Positions 22,343 through 32,919 of a stretch of 64,000 nucleotides of DNA are shown here, in pieces; position 1 is the first letter of the stretch; each line of letters begins with the position of its first letter. The notes beneath the pieces were generated by a model. The model had not been told where the DNA came from, searched no databases, and was given only the letters and a program-made list of their open reading frames with translations. The position numbers and the translations under genes were made by a program. The DNA is from Adiantum capillus-veneris (Eukaryota > Streptophyta > Polypodiopsida > Polypodiales > Pteridaceae), in the NCBI GenBank assembly GCA_014529385.2, contig CM043947.1, positions 97,002,036 through 97,066,035 of the forward strand. The letters run 5' to 3'.

Positions 22343-24302
22343 TTTTGCACACACGAACTTTGGTTCGGGGTTGCACTCAACCGCATCGCAATCGGTGTTA
22401 GCACATTGACCAAATGGGCACCCACCTAAAGGGACACATAGTTGGCAACTACATTTATAGTCTATTTTTTTCCGAGCTAGTGTAGTAAAAATTTGTGTAA
22501 ATCCCGATTCTAGAGTAGCAGTCGATTCCTTGAGTTGTAATGATGTCATGATATTTATAAAGTTCCATCATGTGAAAGACCACTAGCCATTTAGAAATCC
22601 CTAGGTATAAAGGTCAATAACTTTAATGTGAAAGGAGGCTTATCTTTAGAAGAGAAAGAGCTCTGAAAATGTACGCTCAAGCTATGAAGCTCCTCCAACT
22701 TATGATCAACTTTTCTAACGATTAGGTAATCCGTTTTTTATTCTAAAACTTGCATTATGTTCCTCTCTCTTTGTTCTTTTGTTCAAGTTTAAGCATTGTC
22801 AGTTTTGTTGTGGTTTGCGACTACGCATTGTCAGACGTTTTTCTGGCAGGCAATAATTTGGTCTAGAATGCATCAATGCACAACAATGGGCATCTTCTCA
22901 TTTTTGCGAGTTGTGTAAATATACTAGCTGAAGTTTTTTTTTTCCTTGGATTGAGGTGCATGGAGATTGGGACAAGGTCCGGCATGCAATGTTTCTATTG
23001 GAGGGAACTGAAAGTCTTAGTGAAGATGTTTGTAAATGTGCTCATGCAAGAGAGTGTGTAGCTTCTCCACCTAAATTCAGAATTCGCATGGTGTAAATAA
23101 TGTATACAATGGATTGCCTACAATCTTTTGGGAAAAAGTAAAGCTATGGGAGCTAGTTTTTCTAGAAAGTGTAGGAGTAGATTCCATGGGGAAAGAGTAG
23201 CATGATGGACACGATGCAGGGGGAGCGGGTAGGGAAGGATTGAGAGAAGCGAGGATTTCTAGGAAGCACATAGGGGGGAGCAGGTGGCCATGCTCAAAGG
23301 CAGGCTTCTTTAGTACGAAAGAGGGCTGCCACCACAGGTATACAACATGAAGCAAGCCAGGAGCTATAGGGGGGGAGGTCTATAGAAGGCTACGGCCAGG
23401 AGAAACTGGATTTGGAAGTCCAAGGGGAGCTTCAAGGGCTGCAGGAAGGAGGGCTGAAGTGTGCCAAGCAGACTATAACGAGGGGAGCGGCCAAAGCCCG
23501 CCAGCCAAGTGCAGAGGAAAGGGTCTGACCTGCAAGGGCCACGTCCCAAACCGGGGGGGCGCCATCTTGGCAACACACAAGGGAGCAAGGAGGCTCGCCA
23601 TTTAGGGGTGTGTTGCTCTGCAAAAGGAGGTTGGCCAGTGCTATATAAGATCCATGACAAGAAACAATGAGGGAAACCTCTTGAACGCCATTTGCCAAAT
23701 AGAGGGAGAAGTTGTAGAAGCTAGGAAAAGGACTCACCATTCGGAGAGCCGAGGATAGAGAGAGAAGAGAGAGCTCTACAACAAACATATAGTCTATAGA
23801 TCTCAAACTTGCTCGCAAGGAGCCACAGGTGAAGTGGAGACTTGTAGAGGAGAGGAGTGTTGTAAACGAATCCAACTGATAAGAGGTGTCATTGAGGGTG
23901 GCCGACCCATAGTAGCCAGATAGGCTTGAATTGGTTTATCTGTACATATAGGCTTTGTTTATTAGCGTTATGAAGTTCTTCCTTGGCCCATGTCTATGTA
24001 ATATTGGTTAGTTTCCGATCATGGAAATCATGTGCCTGCAATATCTTCCCTATTCAAGCACGTTCAAGAGACCATGCTTCAAAACAAAAAGGACCATAGG
24101 AGGTTGCGGCCATGTTGGAAACCATCAAGGCCTACGTTTGGCAATAGTATTCATCTAGCATTCAGGGCTTGAAGGGGATCCGATAATTGTGTTTGCGGGT
24201 GTCTAGGAAGCTAGGTTGACACTCCAAACTAGAAGAGAGGCCAAGCTATAGAGGTTTTTTGTCTCGGCTTTTCTCTGTCAGCATCTGTGGGCCTTAATTG
24301 CA
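22340..24302. other. Intergenic block, GC-richer at 23150-23880, no gene recognised
   Basis: Open frames on the minus strand at 23077-23875 lie in a G-rich plus-strand stretch and encode Ser/Pro/Leu-rich sequence with no family I know. A TATA-like GTGCTATATAAGATCC lies near 23639-23654 on the plus strand, with a purine-rich stretch downstream. The block could be an LTR or leader of an unrecognised element, but no polypurine tract, primer site or duplication was found to prove it. Confidence 0.35.
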
Positions 24303-24307
24303 AATTT
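24303..24307. repeat. Left target-site duplication of copia-1 (AATTT)
   Basis: AATTT directly precedes the LTR start TGTAGACATG and is repeated exactly at 28969-28973 directly after the 3' LTR. Five base pairs is the usual copia duplication length. Confidence 0.8.
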
Positions 24308-24586
24308 TGTAGACATGTAGTAGTGTTAGTGTGTATACGCACTTCACCAGGGGCACTTTTCTCCCACTGGGTTTTTCCCCCTGGACATCTGGTGTGAAAG
24401 GACACCTTATCTCTTAGGGTTTCATATAAGCTTTGTAGCTCTGAGTTTGTATATAGTCTATTATTCTAATACAGAGAGATAGACTACAGAGATCTCGTAC
24501 ACAAGCTCTGTGTCTTCTCCTTGTCCATCTTCTTCCTACTCTCAGTTGCTATCTTCCTTCTGTTTCCTGTTTCATCATCTTCAACA
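24308..24586 (+). repeat. 5' LTR of copia-1
   Basis: Begins TGTAGACATG and ends TCTTCAACA, bounded by the target duplication on the left and the primer site on the right. It contains the motif TTTTCTCCCACTGGGTTTTT near 24358, widespread in plant copia LTRs, and a TATA-like CATATAAGC near 24423. The last 185 bases match 28784-28968. Confidence 0.85.
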
Positions 24587-24588
24587 AT

Positions 24589-24600
24589 TGGTATCAGAGC
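24589..24600 (+). promoter_or_regulatory. Primer binding site of copia-1 (initiator Met tRNA type)
   Basis: TGGTATCAGAGC starts two bases after the LTR. This is the standard plant copia sequence complementary to the 3' end of initiator methionine tRNA, where minus-strand synthesis starts. Confidence 0.9.
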
Positions 24601-24990
24601 AAGGTGATTTCTAGAGCCTCTACTTGCGTTTTCGCGTTCGCGCGCGCAATCGCAGTTTTCAGGCAGTTTTTGGAAAATTTGCTCGTGGGAGCATCCTCGA
24701 CGTTCCGAGAGTATTCTGATCAGGTGACCTTGGGTTTTAGCCCCCTTTTGAAGCCGTTCGAGCCCTCAGAATTTTGTTATGAGAAGCGTAGCAGAAGTTA
24801 CTTTTCGGAGGCGTTTAGATCAAGAGGGTGTGCTTTTTGACAAATTTTCTTCAGGTAAACAGTTCTTTTGGGAAGCAGTTTGTCTTAGCTTTGTTCTGAG
24901 ATTTTGTGTAGAGTTTTTATTGGATAGGAGAGGAGATGAGATTTGTGAATCTCTTGGAGGTTCTTTTTCTCTCTTGTGTGCATCCACAGT

Positions 24991-27900
24991 ATGGCTCGAT
25001 CTACGGAGAAAGAGATTTTTGGTGTGTTTACATCCGAAGACAAATTGGATGGTACCAACTATTCTCTTTGTTCTTTTATGGCCAAAAATGTTTTGGTTGG
25101 TAATATTATGGGATTATGTATCTGGAGATGAAGTTCGTCCAGGTAGCATTGCACCTTCCACGCCTGGTCGTGGTGCAGCTATTGGTGCAAGACCCTCACA
25201 AGTCACTCCAGAGCAAAAGAAATGGGATACTAAAGATGCACAAGCTATGGCTGTGATTGCCTTCACCATAAAGAGACAATCACACCACATATCAGATCTT
25301 GCAGAACTTTTGAGGATGCTTGGAACACTCAGCAAGCTATGTTTGGAGGAAGAAACGCTGCCAGAATAGAGTTTTTGAAGAAACAACTTGACAAAATACA
25401 GATGGACGAAGGTGACGATATCGTCGAGCATCTTACAAAAATCGGGGATCTTAAAGAGCAATTGCTTGGCATTGATGAAGTGATTCCAGAGAAGGACTTG
25501 GTTTCCAAAACACTCAATTCACTACCACCATCTTATTTGACTTTTCAAACTTCTTTGACTCTGTCTTTGCGAGCTAATCCTGAGCCTCTTCGTTTTGAAG
25601 AGTTAGTGGCTTTGCTATTGTAGGAGGATCAATCACGTAAGAACAAGTCTTTACACGTGGATGGTATGGATCATGCTCTTGTTGTACAGAACAAAAACAA
25701 GGGTAAAGAGAGTGCTCATCACTCCAAGTCTGGTGCAGGACAGTCTTCAGAGAAGTCTAAAGGTGATTCCGACAAGTCCAAGAAGAAAGGTAAATGTCAC
25801 TATTGCAAGAAACCTGGTCACTACATTAGTGAGTGTAAAAAGCGAATTGCTAAAGAAAAGAAGAAAGACTCAAGTTTGGTTGTTTCAGCTTCTGGTGATT
25901 CTTCTACAGTTAAAGAAGAGTCTGCAAACTTTGTGTAGGATTCTTATTCTTTCATAGTATGTTCATATTTTTCTGCTTACAGTGTTGACGAGACACAAAT
26001 GATTTGGTACTTTGATAGTGGTGCATCCATGCATATTACTTCAAGGAAGGATTTGTTTTGTTCATTGGATGCAGCTCCAGCAGGAATGAAGGTGACATGT
26101 GCAAATAATGCTTCTTATCCAATCAAAGGCGTTGGTAAGATTTTGATTACCATTTCAGATGGTTCAGATTTATGCGTGCCAGATGTCTTATATGTTCCAG
26201 GGATCAAGAAGAATTTGTTGTCTGTATCCTCTCTTGCAAAAAATGGTCTTCGGGTCATTTTTGAGGATGACAGATGTGTTGTACGAGATCGAGAGAATGG
26301 TTATTCTCTTATCACTACACGTACACTGGAAAATGGACTATTTGTGCTAGATCGTTATGAAAAGCAGATTCAGGTATGTATTGCAGAAACAAAGACTCTG
26401 GCCATGCAGGATGCTGAGTTGTGGCATGTTAGATTTGGGCATGTTGGCTATGGCAATTTGATGACTTTACAACGTCATAATATGGTGCATGATTTGTCTT
26501 TATTGGAGATGCCACCAAGACATGTATGTGAAGGTTGCGTTCTTGGAAAGATGCACAGATTTGCATTTTCGCAGGATGGTTCAGTTAGAGGGACATGAAA
26601 GTTGCAGCTTGTACACAGTGATGTATGTGGTCCTATGAGGATGCCATCTATAGGAAACAGCCTTTATTTTGTGAACTTTATTGATGACTTTTCCAGGTTT
26701 TGTTGGGTGTATCCACTCAAAGCAAAGTCAGATGTGTTTGCAATTTTTCAACATTATGTCGCCATGGTTGAAAATGAAACAGGTTGTAAAGTACAGACTC
26801 TTCGTACTGATCGAGGAGGTGAATACATGTCAGGTGCATTTAAGGATTTTTTGGGAAAGAAAGGCATTAAACACCAATGCACTATGCCATACACACCACA
26901 ACAGAATGGTGTTGCAGAAAGGAAGAACAGGTTTTTAATGGAGATGTCTAGATGTATGCTCAAGGCTAAGAGTTTGCCTCATAAGCTATGGATGGAGGTA
27001 GTTGCTTGTGCAGTACATGTTTTGAACAGGTGTCCTACTCGTGCCTTGAAGATCATTACTCCATATGAAGCTTGGTATGACAGAAAACCTTCAGTCAGTT
27101 ATCTTCGTGTTTTTGGTTGTCTTGCTTATGCTCACATCCCTCAGCAGTTACGTGGGAAACTTGATGATAAGGCAATCAAATGTATATTTGTGGGGTACAG
27201 TAGTGGAAGTAAAGGTTATAGACTTTACAATCCTTCTACCACAAACAAGATTTTTGAAAGTCGTGATGTAATTTTTGCAGAAACTACTGCTCAATCTATG
27301 GTTGCTTTTGATGTACCTCATATGCAGACACATGATGTATTTGAAGATTTGCTTCCTTCTTTTGTGGAGAATCAAGAATCACAACAGGTTGATAATCTTG
27401 ATCAATCTTTTGATCAGCATGTGACACCTCATGATGTAGAGGAAATTGTGTGTGAAGAGCAAGAAGTTCTCAGGGAAGAAAGAAACTTGCCTAAATGGGT
27501 TCAAAAAACTTTGCAGGATAGCCAGTTGGATGCACCGTTGCCATGAAAAACACGTGCTGGTACTACTTTTGGCAGAGAGCAAGTAGATTTGGCTTGCTTT
27601 AGCACTCTTTGTGATGTAGATGAGCCTGATTCATTTGAACAAGCTTTAGAGTGTGTTCAGTGGAAAGATGCTATGCAGCAAGAAATTGATTCTATTCATA
27701 AGAATCATACATGAAATCTAGTGGACTAGCCTACAGGTAAAAAGCCTATTGGTACAAAGTGGGTTTTTAAGGTAAAAAGGAAACAAGATGGTACTGTTGA
27801 CAGGTACAAAGCAAGGCTTGAGGCAAAAGGCTATGCGCAACAGAAAGGCATAGATTATGATGAAACCTTTGCTCCTACTTCTCGTGCGTCCACAGTTAGA

Positions 27901-28783
27901 TCACTAGTTGCAATTACTGCTCATCATGGTTGGAAAGTGCATCAGTTGGATATCAAAACCGCTTTTTTGAATGGTGATTTGCAGGAAGAATTTTATGTAA
28001 ATCAACCAAGTGGTTTTTTTGTAAAAGGTCAAGAGCAAAAGGTATGTAGATTGCGTAAAGATTTGTATGGTCTCAAACAGGCTCCAAGAGCATGGTATGA
28101 GAAGATACATACTTATCTGATTGGCCAGAGATTTCAGAATAGTCCAACAGAAAGTACTTTGTATGTCAAAAAGAGAGATGGAGTTATCATTATGCTAACA
28201 CTTTATGTGGATGATATGCTTCTTACAGGCAATACTGCAGATGAAATTGAAGCATTTAAAGATGCTTTGAGAAAAACCTTTGAGATGTCTGATCTTGGTT
28301 TGCTATATTATTACTTGGGTATTCAGTTTGTGCAATCAGAAGATGGCATATACATGTTGCAGGCAAAATATTTGCATAAAATTTTGGACAAGTTTGGTAT
28401 GAAAAATTGTAAACCAATCTCTACACCCGTAGAAACTGGATCGAAGTTGAGCATGCACGATGCTGGAGAACCTTTTGATGTACATACTTATGCAGCAGCG
28501 GTTGGTTGGTTGATATATTTGGCAGGCAACACTCATCCACACATTCAATTTGGGGTTTCACAAGAAAGCAGATTTATGCAGAACCCAGGTATACATCATT
28601 GGCAGGCTGTGAAGTGCATACTTCATTACCTTTCAGGTACCCCTAATATTTCCATGTTCTTTCCAAGGGGGGATATGTATGGAAAGCACAGTTCTATGCA
28701 GCTTCTTGGTTACAGCAATTCAGATTGGGCTGGTGATTTTGACACATGACATTCCACAAGTGGCAATTGTTTTTTCTTGGGAA
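24991..28783 (+). pseudogene. copia-1 gag-pol polyprotein, stop-interrupted
   Basis: One long frame starting at the ATG at 24991 (MARSTEKEIFGVFTSEDKLD). Gag is followed by a zinc knuckle (CHYCKKPGHYISEC near 25798), a protease site (YFDSGASMHIT near 26008) and the integrase N-terminal H/C region (ELWHVRFGHVG to CEGC). The integrase core has D in NFIDDFSRF, D in LRTDRGGEY and E in NGVAERKN. Reverse transcriptase has YVDDMLLTG near 28206, and RNase H starts at DSDW near 28726. Two compensating phase changes bracket 25100-25276 in gag. The in-frame stops are at 25621, 25936, 26596, 27544, 27712, 27727 and 28747, all TAG or TGA. RNase H is truncated by the deletion into the LTR. The element cannot be autonomous. 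Confidence 0.9.
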
Positions 28784-28968
28784 ACACCTTATCTCTTAGG
28801 GTTTCATATAAGCTTTGTAGCTCTGAGTTTGTATATACTCTATTATTCTAATACAGAGAGATAGACTACAGAGATCTCGTACACAAGCTCTGTGTCTTCT
28901 CCTTCTCCATCTTCTTCCTACTCTGAGTTGCTATCTTCCTTCTGTTTCCTATTCCATCATCTTCAACA
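28784..28968 (+). repeat. Truncated 3' LTR of copia-1
   Basis: Corresponds to the last 185 bases of the 5' LTR, 24402-24586, with 5 differences by hand count and no gaps. The first roughly 94 LTR bases and the polypurine tract are missing. At the breakpoint the pol side and the LTR share ACACC-like sequence, which suggests a short-homology deletion after insertion. Confidence 0.85.
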
Positions 28969-28973
28969 AATTT
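28969..28973. repeat. Right target-site duplication of copia-1 (AATTT)
   Basis: Exact copy of 24303-24307, directly after the terminal CAACA of the 3' LTR. Confidence 0.8.
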
Positions 28974-29699
28974 GAGTGCTTAAATCACTATTTTTTGTTG
29001 TTTTGACCGTAGGAGAGTGTTTCTAGACCATAGGGCGACCTTTTTGGACTGATTTGTTGCAATTTCTAGGGCTTTTTCATGATGGATTTTGATTTTAATA
29101 CCTTGTTCCAGACTTGGTAGGATAGTGTCCCTAGGTGTTTTAGAACTCCTCCTTAAGTTTTGTTGCACTTTGTGTCCTTTGAAGTGCCAAAATGGCATGA
29201 TGACCTAGAGCGGTGAGAAAGGTCTTAGGAAACTTTCCTTGATCATTCAGTGTTGATTTGCTAGTTGAGCTGGTGTGTTTTCTTGTTAAAGTTCACTTCT
29301 TGAGATTAACAACCTCAAAGAGTCTCTGTGCCCCATCTGAGTCACTTCCATGAGTATTGACATTGTGTTAGTGCCAGATAGCTATGCTATAGATGTCCAT
29401 CACGGTGACCTACTGGGGATATGATCCTTAGATGGTGAGTGACCTAGTGTGTATTTAGAGCTTTCGTTTTTGAAGATTTGTCTCTCCATTCCAGTTACAC
29501 CTTATCAATGAAGCAGCTAGACACATGGTTTAGTGCTAGTCTAGAAGCCGAGGATTGTTAGGTCTATTCTCGAGAGGTAAGAGGGTTGTGAGTGAGATAG
29601 TCAAAAGAATTTCATTCTCCAATTTTCTCTATGCTTTCAGAGTGTTGTTCCGTTTTTTGTTTTGACTTTATTTTATACCGTTCTATTTGTTTTTGTTTC
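28974..29699. other. Intergenic spacer between copia-1 and the 284-bp array
   Basis: No open frame of note, no element end. Isolated phrases such as CTAGACCATAGGGCGACC near 29022 and GTGTCCCTAGGTG near 29126 recall the palindromic repeat of 8.7-12.5 kb but are too few to call. Confidence 0.4.
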
Positions 29700-31740
29700 A
29701 TGTTTCATTTCAACACTTAGGAGTAGGGTAAGTAGAAACTACCACCATCAAATTTGGGCTAAAAGATTGATGAAAAAAAGGGTGAAAACCATATTTTTTT
29801 TCAAAATGACGATAACTCTGAAATTTTGATGGTAGGGAGCTGAAAAGTGATCTAAATTAGCAGACTCTCTAGAAGAAATCTGGAAAGTCTAGCCAGATTC
29901 TGTGGAGGAACATGGATTGCGATCCATGTACCTTAGAGACCAATTTTGTAAAAAATTGGTCAGTGACATTGTGCATCAGTGGGACCTTGCTCTCATCAAG
30001 TTTGCTTGAAAGAAAAACTCAAAAATTGCATCAAAATTGGCTAATAAGGAAAAAAAATCAAACAAGCATTTTAGACACAGAATTTGGGGTTCTTCAACTT
30101 TTTGGAATCCAAATTCAAAAACAAGTGAAAATCTGATATCTGTAAAGTACAAACATACTACTAACCAAATTTCATCTTCAAAAGTGGTGGAACGTGGATC
30201 GCGATCCATGTACCTTCTGAAATTTGGGACTGATATTTGACCAGTACATCCCAGATAACTAGTGTAACAACTTTGCCAAAAGGTACCATAGCAAAAAATT
30301 TAAAAAAGCGAGTCAAAATAGCCAAATATAGAAACTAGTCAAAAACCACAGGACATACATAAAATTTCATTTTTGAATGGGAAAAAGCTGTCCAAATTCA
30401 AAAAGAAGTGGTGGAGTAGACTACTGATACTGTCAATAATCATCAACATGCCAAATTTGGTGTTCAAATGTGATGGACCATGGATCGCGATCCATGTACC
30501 TCATCATGCTTTTTGGCTAAGATTAGAGCAGTAGGTAGTTGAGACATAGAAAAACACTTTTCCCAAAAGAACTGTTCGCAAAAAAGTTGTACAAAGTGGT
30601 AAAAAGAGCCAAAAACAGTTCATTGTCAAAACTCTCACAACAGACTATAGAAGTCAGTTTTGGTTGGGCAAAACCGATCCAAATCCAGAAATTCTTTGTG
30701 GAGCAAGCTACAAAGATCATAAGCTATCAACACACCAAAGATCAAGTCCAAAACCGGCGAAACGTGGATCACAATCCATGTACCCATAAGGAATATTTGG
30801 ACGGAAACGTTTCTAGCCTGTAGCAGAGACCACTATGAACAAAAGTCCGCAAAGAAGCATTGTCAACAAAGCTCAAAAAGTGGGTCAAAAGAGCAAAAGA
30901 TAGTTCAAGGTCAAAGCCCTAAAACAGACATAGCAATTGACTTTTGATTGACCTAAAGTGATCCAAATCACACAAAAACCATATAGTAGGGATTAAGAGA
31001 CTAAGGACAAGTTGTGTGCCAAGTTTTAGTACCCTCTGACACAGAGGTACATGGATTGTGATCCATGTTCCTTTGTCACGGGACTGAGACCAACTTTGTA
31101 GCATAGCTAGAGTACATCATAAGGAGTCTAGTGATCTTTTCAAAAGTGCATTTGGATATCAAAAACCAAGTCAAAAGCCCATAACTACCAAGTACTTTGA
31201 CAAAGTTCTAGAAATGACCTAATTTTCAATCCAGAGGCCCATTTTAAAAAAATTTGATACCACATGACCTACTAATCATGACGATTCTGATGGCACCAAT
31301 AAAAGTCAATTTGGGCTCCAAACATGGATCACGATCCATGTACCCATGGTGATAGCTTCACCTAAAATTTTCCAGATTAGTAGTGCATACACAAGGAAAC
31401 ATCACCCCAAGCCTAGTTATAAAATTTTTTTAACGAAATTAGGTCAAAAGAGAGAGAAATAGGTGACAGACTAAAAACCGCAGTGCAAATCAAGTATTGA
31501 GCATTTGACCTGTCAAAACAAGTCCAAATCCAGAAAGTTTTGATATTTAGCTTGTGGACATAGAGTGCAACAAGTTGTCAACAGATCAACTCTAGATGTG
31601 GTTGAACATGTAATCCATGTACCCCAACCTCAAAATTTGATGAAAATTGGTACAAATTGACATTAGTCATTTTCTACAAATGAGGAGTACTTATGGCTTT
31701 TGCATCTAATAACCAGGTAGGACAAATTGCCTACTGAGAT
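29700..31740 (+). repeat. Tandem array of about seven ~284 bp units, each with the palindrome ACATGGATCGCGATCCATGT
   Basis: The palindrome, followed by ACC, occurs at 29910-29932, 30192-30214, 30478-30500, 30762-30784, 31049-31071, 31322-31344 and, with an internal deletion, 31606-31623. Intervals are 282, 286, 284, 287, 273 and 284 bases. Between palindromes the units share diverged phrases such as GATCCAAATCCAGAAA, AAAAAGAGCCAAAAA and GCCAAATTTGGTGTTCAA. The rest of the unit is much more diverged than the palindrome and the ACC after it. No unit has a convincing open frame. The array ends about 25 bases before copia-2. Confidence 0.85.
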
Positions 31741-31760
31741 ATATGTTTTGATTTTGTCAT

Positions 31761-31765
31761 GTACT
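31761..31765. repeat. Left target-site duplication of copia-2 (GTACT)
   Basis: GTACT precedes the LTR start TGTTAAAG. The right flank at 54086-54090 is ATACT, one transition away (TACT exact). Confidence 0.65.
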
Positions 31766-32007
31766 TGTTAAAGATTATGATGTTAAAGAATATGTTTGTT
31801 GAACTATGGGCGGACGGACACTGACTATACTATGTTGTAAATATACTTTAGATAATAGTTCAAGAAGAAGAAGAGTGAGAGCAACACGTTGAATGGTTGT
31901 TGCTGTGCAGGGTAACGATTATGTGTGTGTGTGTGTGTGTTTTGATGTGTGTTAGTGTGTGTGTGTAGTCTTCTTTCCTACCTTCTCCATCTCCTGCGCA
32001 CTCTACA
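31766..32007 (+). repeat. 5' LTR of copia-2
   Basis: Starts TGTTAAAGATTATG and ends CTCTACA. It contains a GT tract at about 31921-31970 that differs in length from the one in the 3' LTR. Conserved with 53838-54085 over the whole length. Confidence 0.85.
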
Positions 32008-32010
32008 AAG

Positions 32011-32022
32011 TGGTATCAAAGC
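32011..32022 (+). promoter_or_regulatory. Primer binding site of copia-2
   Basis: TGGTATCAAAGC begins three bases after the LTR. It matches the initiator Met tRNA type site TGGTATCAGAGC of copia-1 except for one G-to-A change. Confidence 0.85.
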
Positions 32023-32919
32023 TCAGTTTAAGGAGCTACAATCAATACACAGATTTTTGCAGTTCTAAAAAACAACTAAAAAGAGAGGTTTTTTGGTCAT
32101 AACTCCCTCACCCGAACTCGGAATACAGTGATCCAGGAGTCTATCTTTATATTCTGGGCATTCCGAACGCACTGGCATACTTAGATTTATCAAAATCTAC
32201 AATAATTGTTTTTTTTGCAGCAAACAACTAGCTTACACAGGCATAAGAGATTTCTAGTTTTGCACTTGGCAGTAGATTTACAGGTTACAGGTGAAGAATT
32301 CAGCATCTACCAGGTTTTGGAGAGCGACATAGAGCTTTTGCATCATGATATTTTGTTATCAAAGATTATGTTTGGTTGTTATGGGTCCGTTATGAACATC
32401 CGCCTATGTAAGAAAGGTTATGGGAAGAAGTTGAGGCTGTTATATTGTTAGATTGAGTACCTTGTGGTTACGTATGGATATGCGGTTAATGTATTTTGGA
32501 AAACTGCAGCCTTTGTGAGGGTCAAGTGAGGTTTTTGAAGCCCTACCTTGGGAGCTTTGGTACCTTGGCAAGGTGGATTAGGTACTGGAGCGAACCCCCG
32601 ACTAGCCCCGCTAAAGACCTCATATGTCGATTACGACTATGGGATGAAGGGGGGTGTATGGATATGTGGTACAAGATAGCGTATGGATTTCATTTGCATA
32701 CAGGTCCATGTGCACATTGTTTTAGAGTATTTATGCATAGTATTGAGTCAGTCCGTGGCAAAGTGAGTCAATGGATTTTTCCTTGGCACCAGTGAGAGAT
32801 TTTCTGTCAGTGTTTATGAGCACTTTGGTTGAGATTTTCACTTGAGATATTGTCCAAATACAAACGGAACTCTGCCAAAATTTTGTCAAAATCCTTTGGA
32901 AGCAATTGAGAGAGTGAAG
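32023..32919 (+). other. Untranslated leader of copia-2
   Basis: About 0.9 kb between the primer site and the gag start. Short open frames at 32206-32451 and 32496-32795 have no retroelement or host similarity I recognise. The length is ordinary for plant copia leaders. Confidence 0.5.

Larger units (their letters stand above)
24308..28968 (+). mobile_element. Ty1/copia element copia-1, internally deleted at its 3' end
   Basis: The order LTR, initiator-tRNA primer site, gag, protease, integrase, reverse transcriptase, RNase H, partial LTR is that of Ty1/copia. The 5-bp duplication AATTT on both sides shows the two ends still belong to one insertion. The interior runs straight from the RNase H domain into the middle of the 3' LTR at about 28784, so the end of RNase H, the polypurine tract and the first part of the 3' LTR are gone. 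The shared 185 LTR bases differ at 5 positions by hand count, so the insertion is the youngest-looking copia copy here. Confidence 0.9.

Noticed and set aside
21989-22549. Overlapping open frames with long Ser/Leu or Arg/Glu runs
   Set aside because: Produced by the (CT)n microsatellite, which is open in several frames on both strands.
23077-23875. Minus-strand open frames of 92-147 codons
   Set aside because: Overlapping frames in a GC-richer stretch with no recognised domain. Stop-poor because of composition.
24589-24600. tRNA-like sequence after LTRs (also 32011-32022)
   Set aside because: Only about 12 bases match initiator tRNA. These are primer binding sites, not tRNA genes.
24604-24990. 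Open frame before the copia-1 gag ATG
   Set aside because: It lies in the leader directly after the primer site and is out of phase with gag. The family-typical start is at 24991.
29910-31623. Regularly spaced palindromes considered as a CRISPR-like array
   Set aside because: The 284-bp period and shared sequence between palindromes make it a satellite. CRISPR spacers are short and unrelated, and the DNA is from a plant nucleus.
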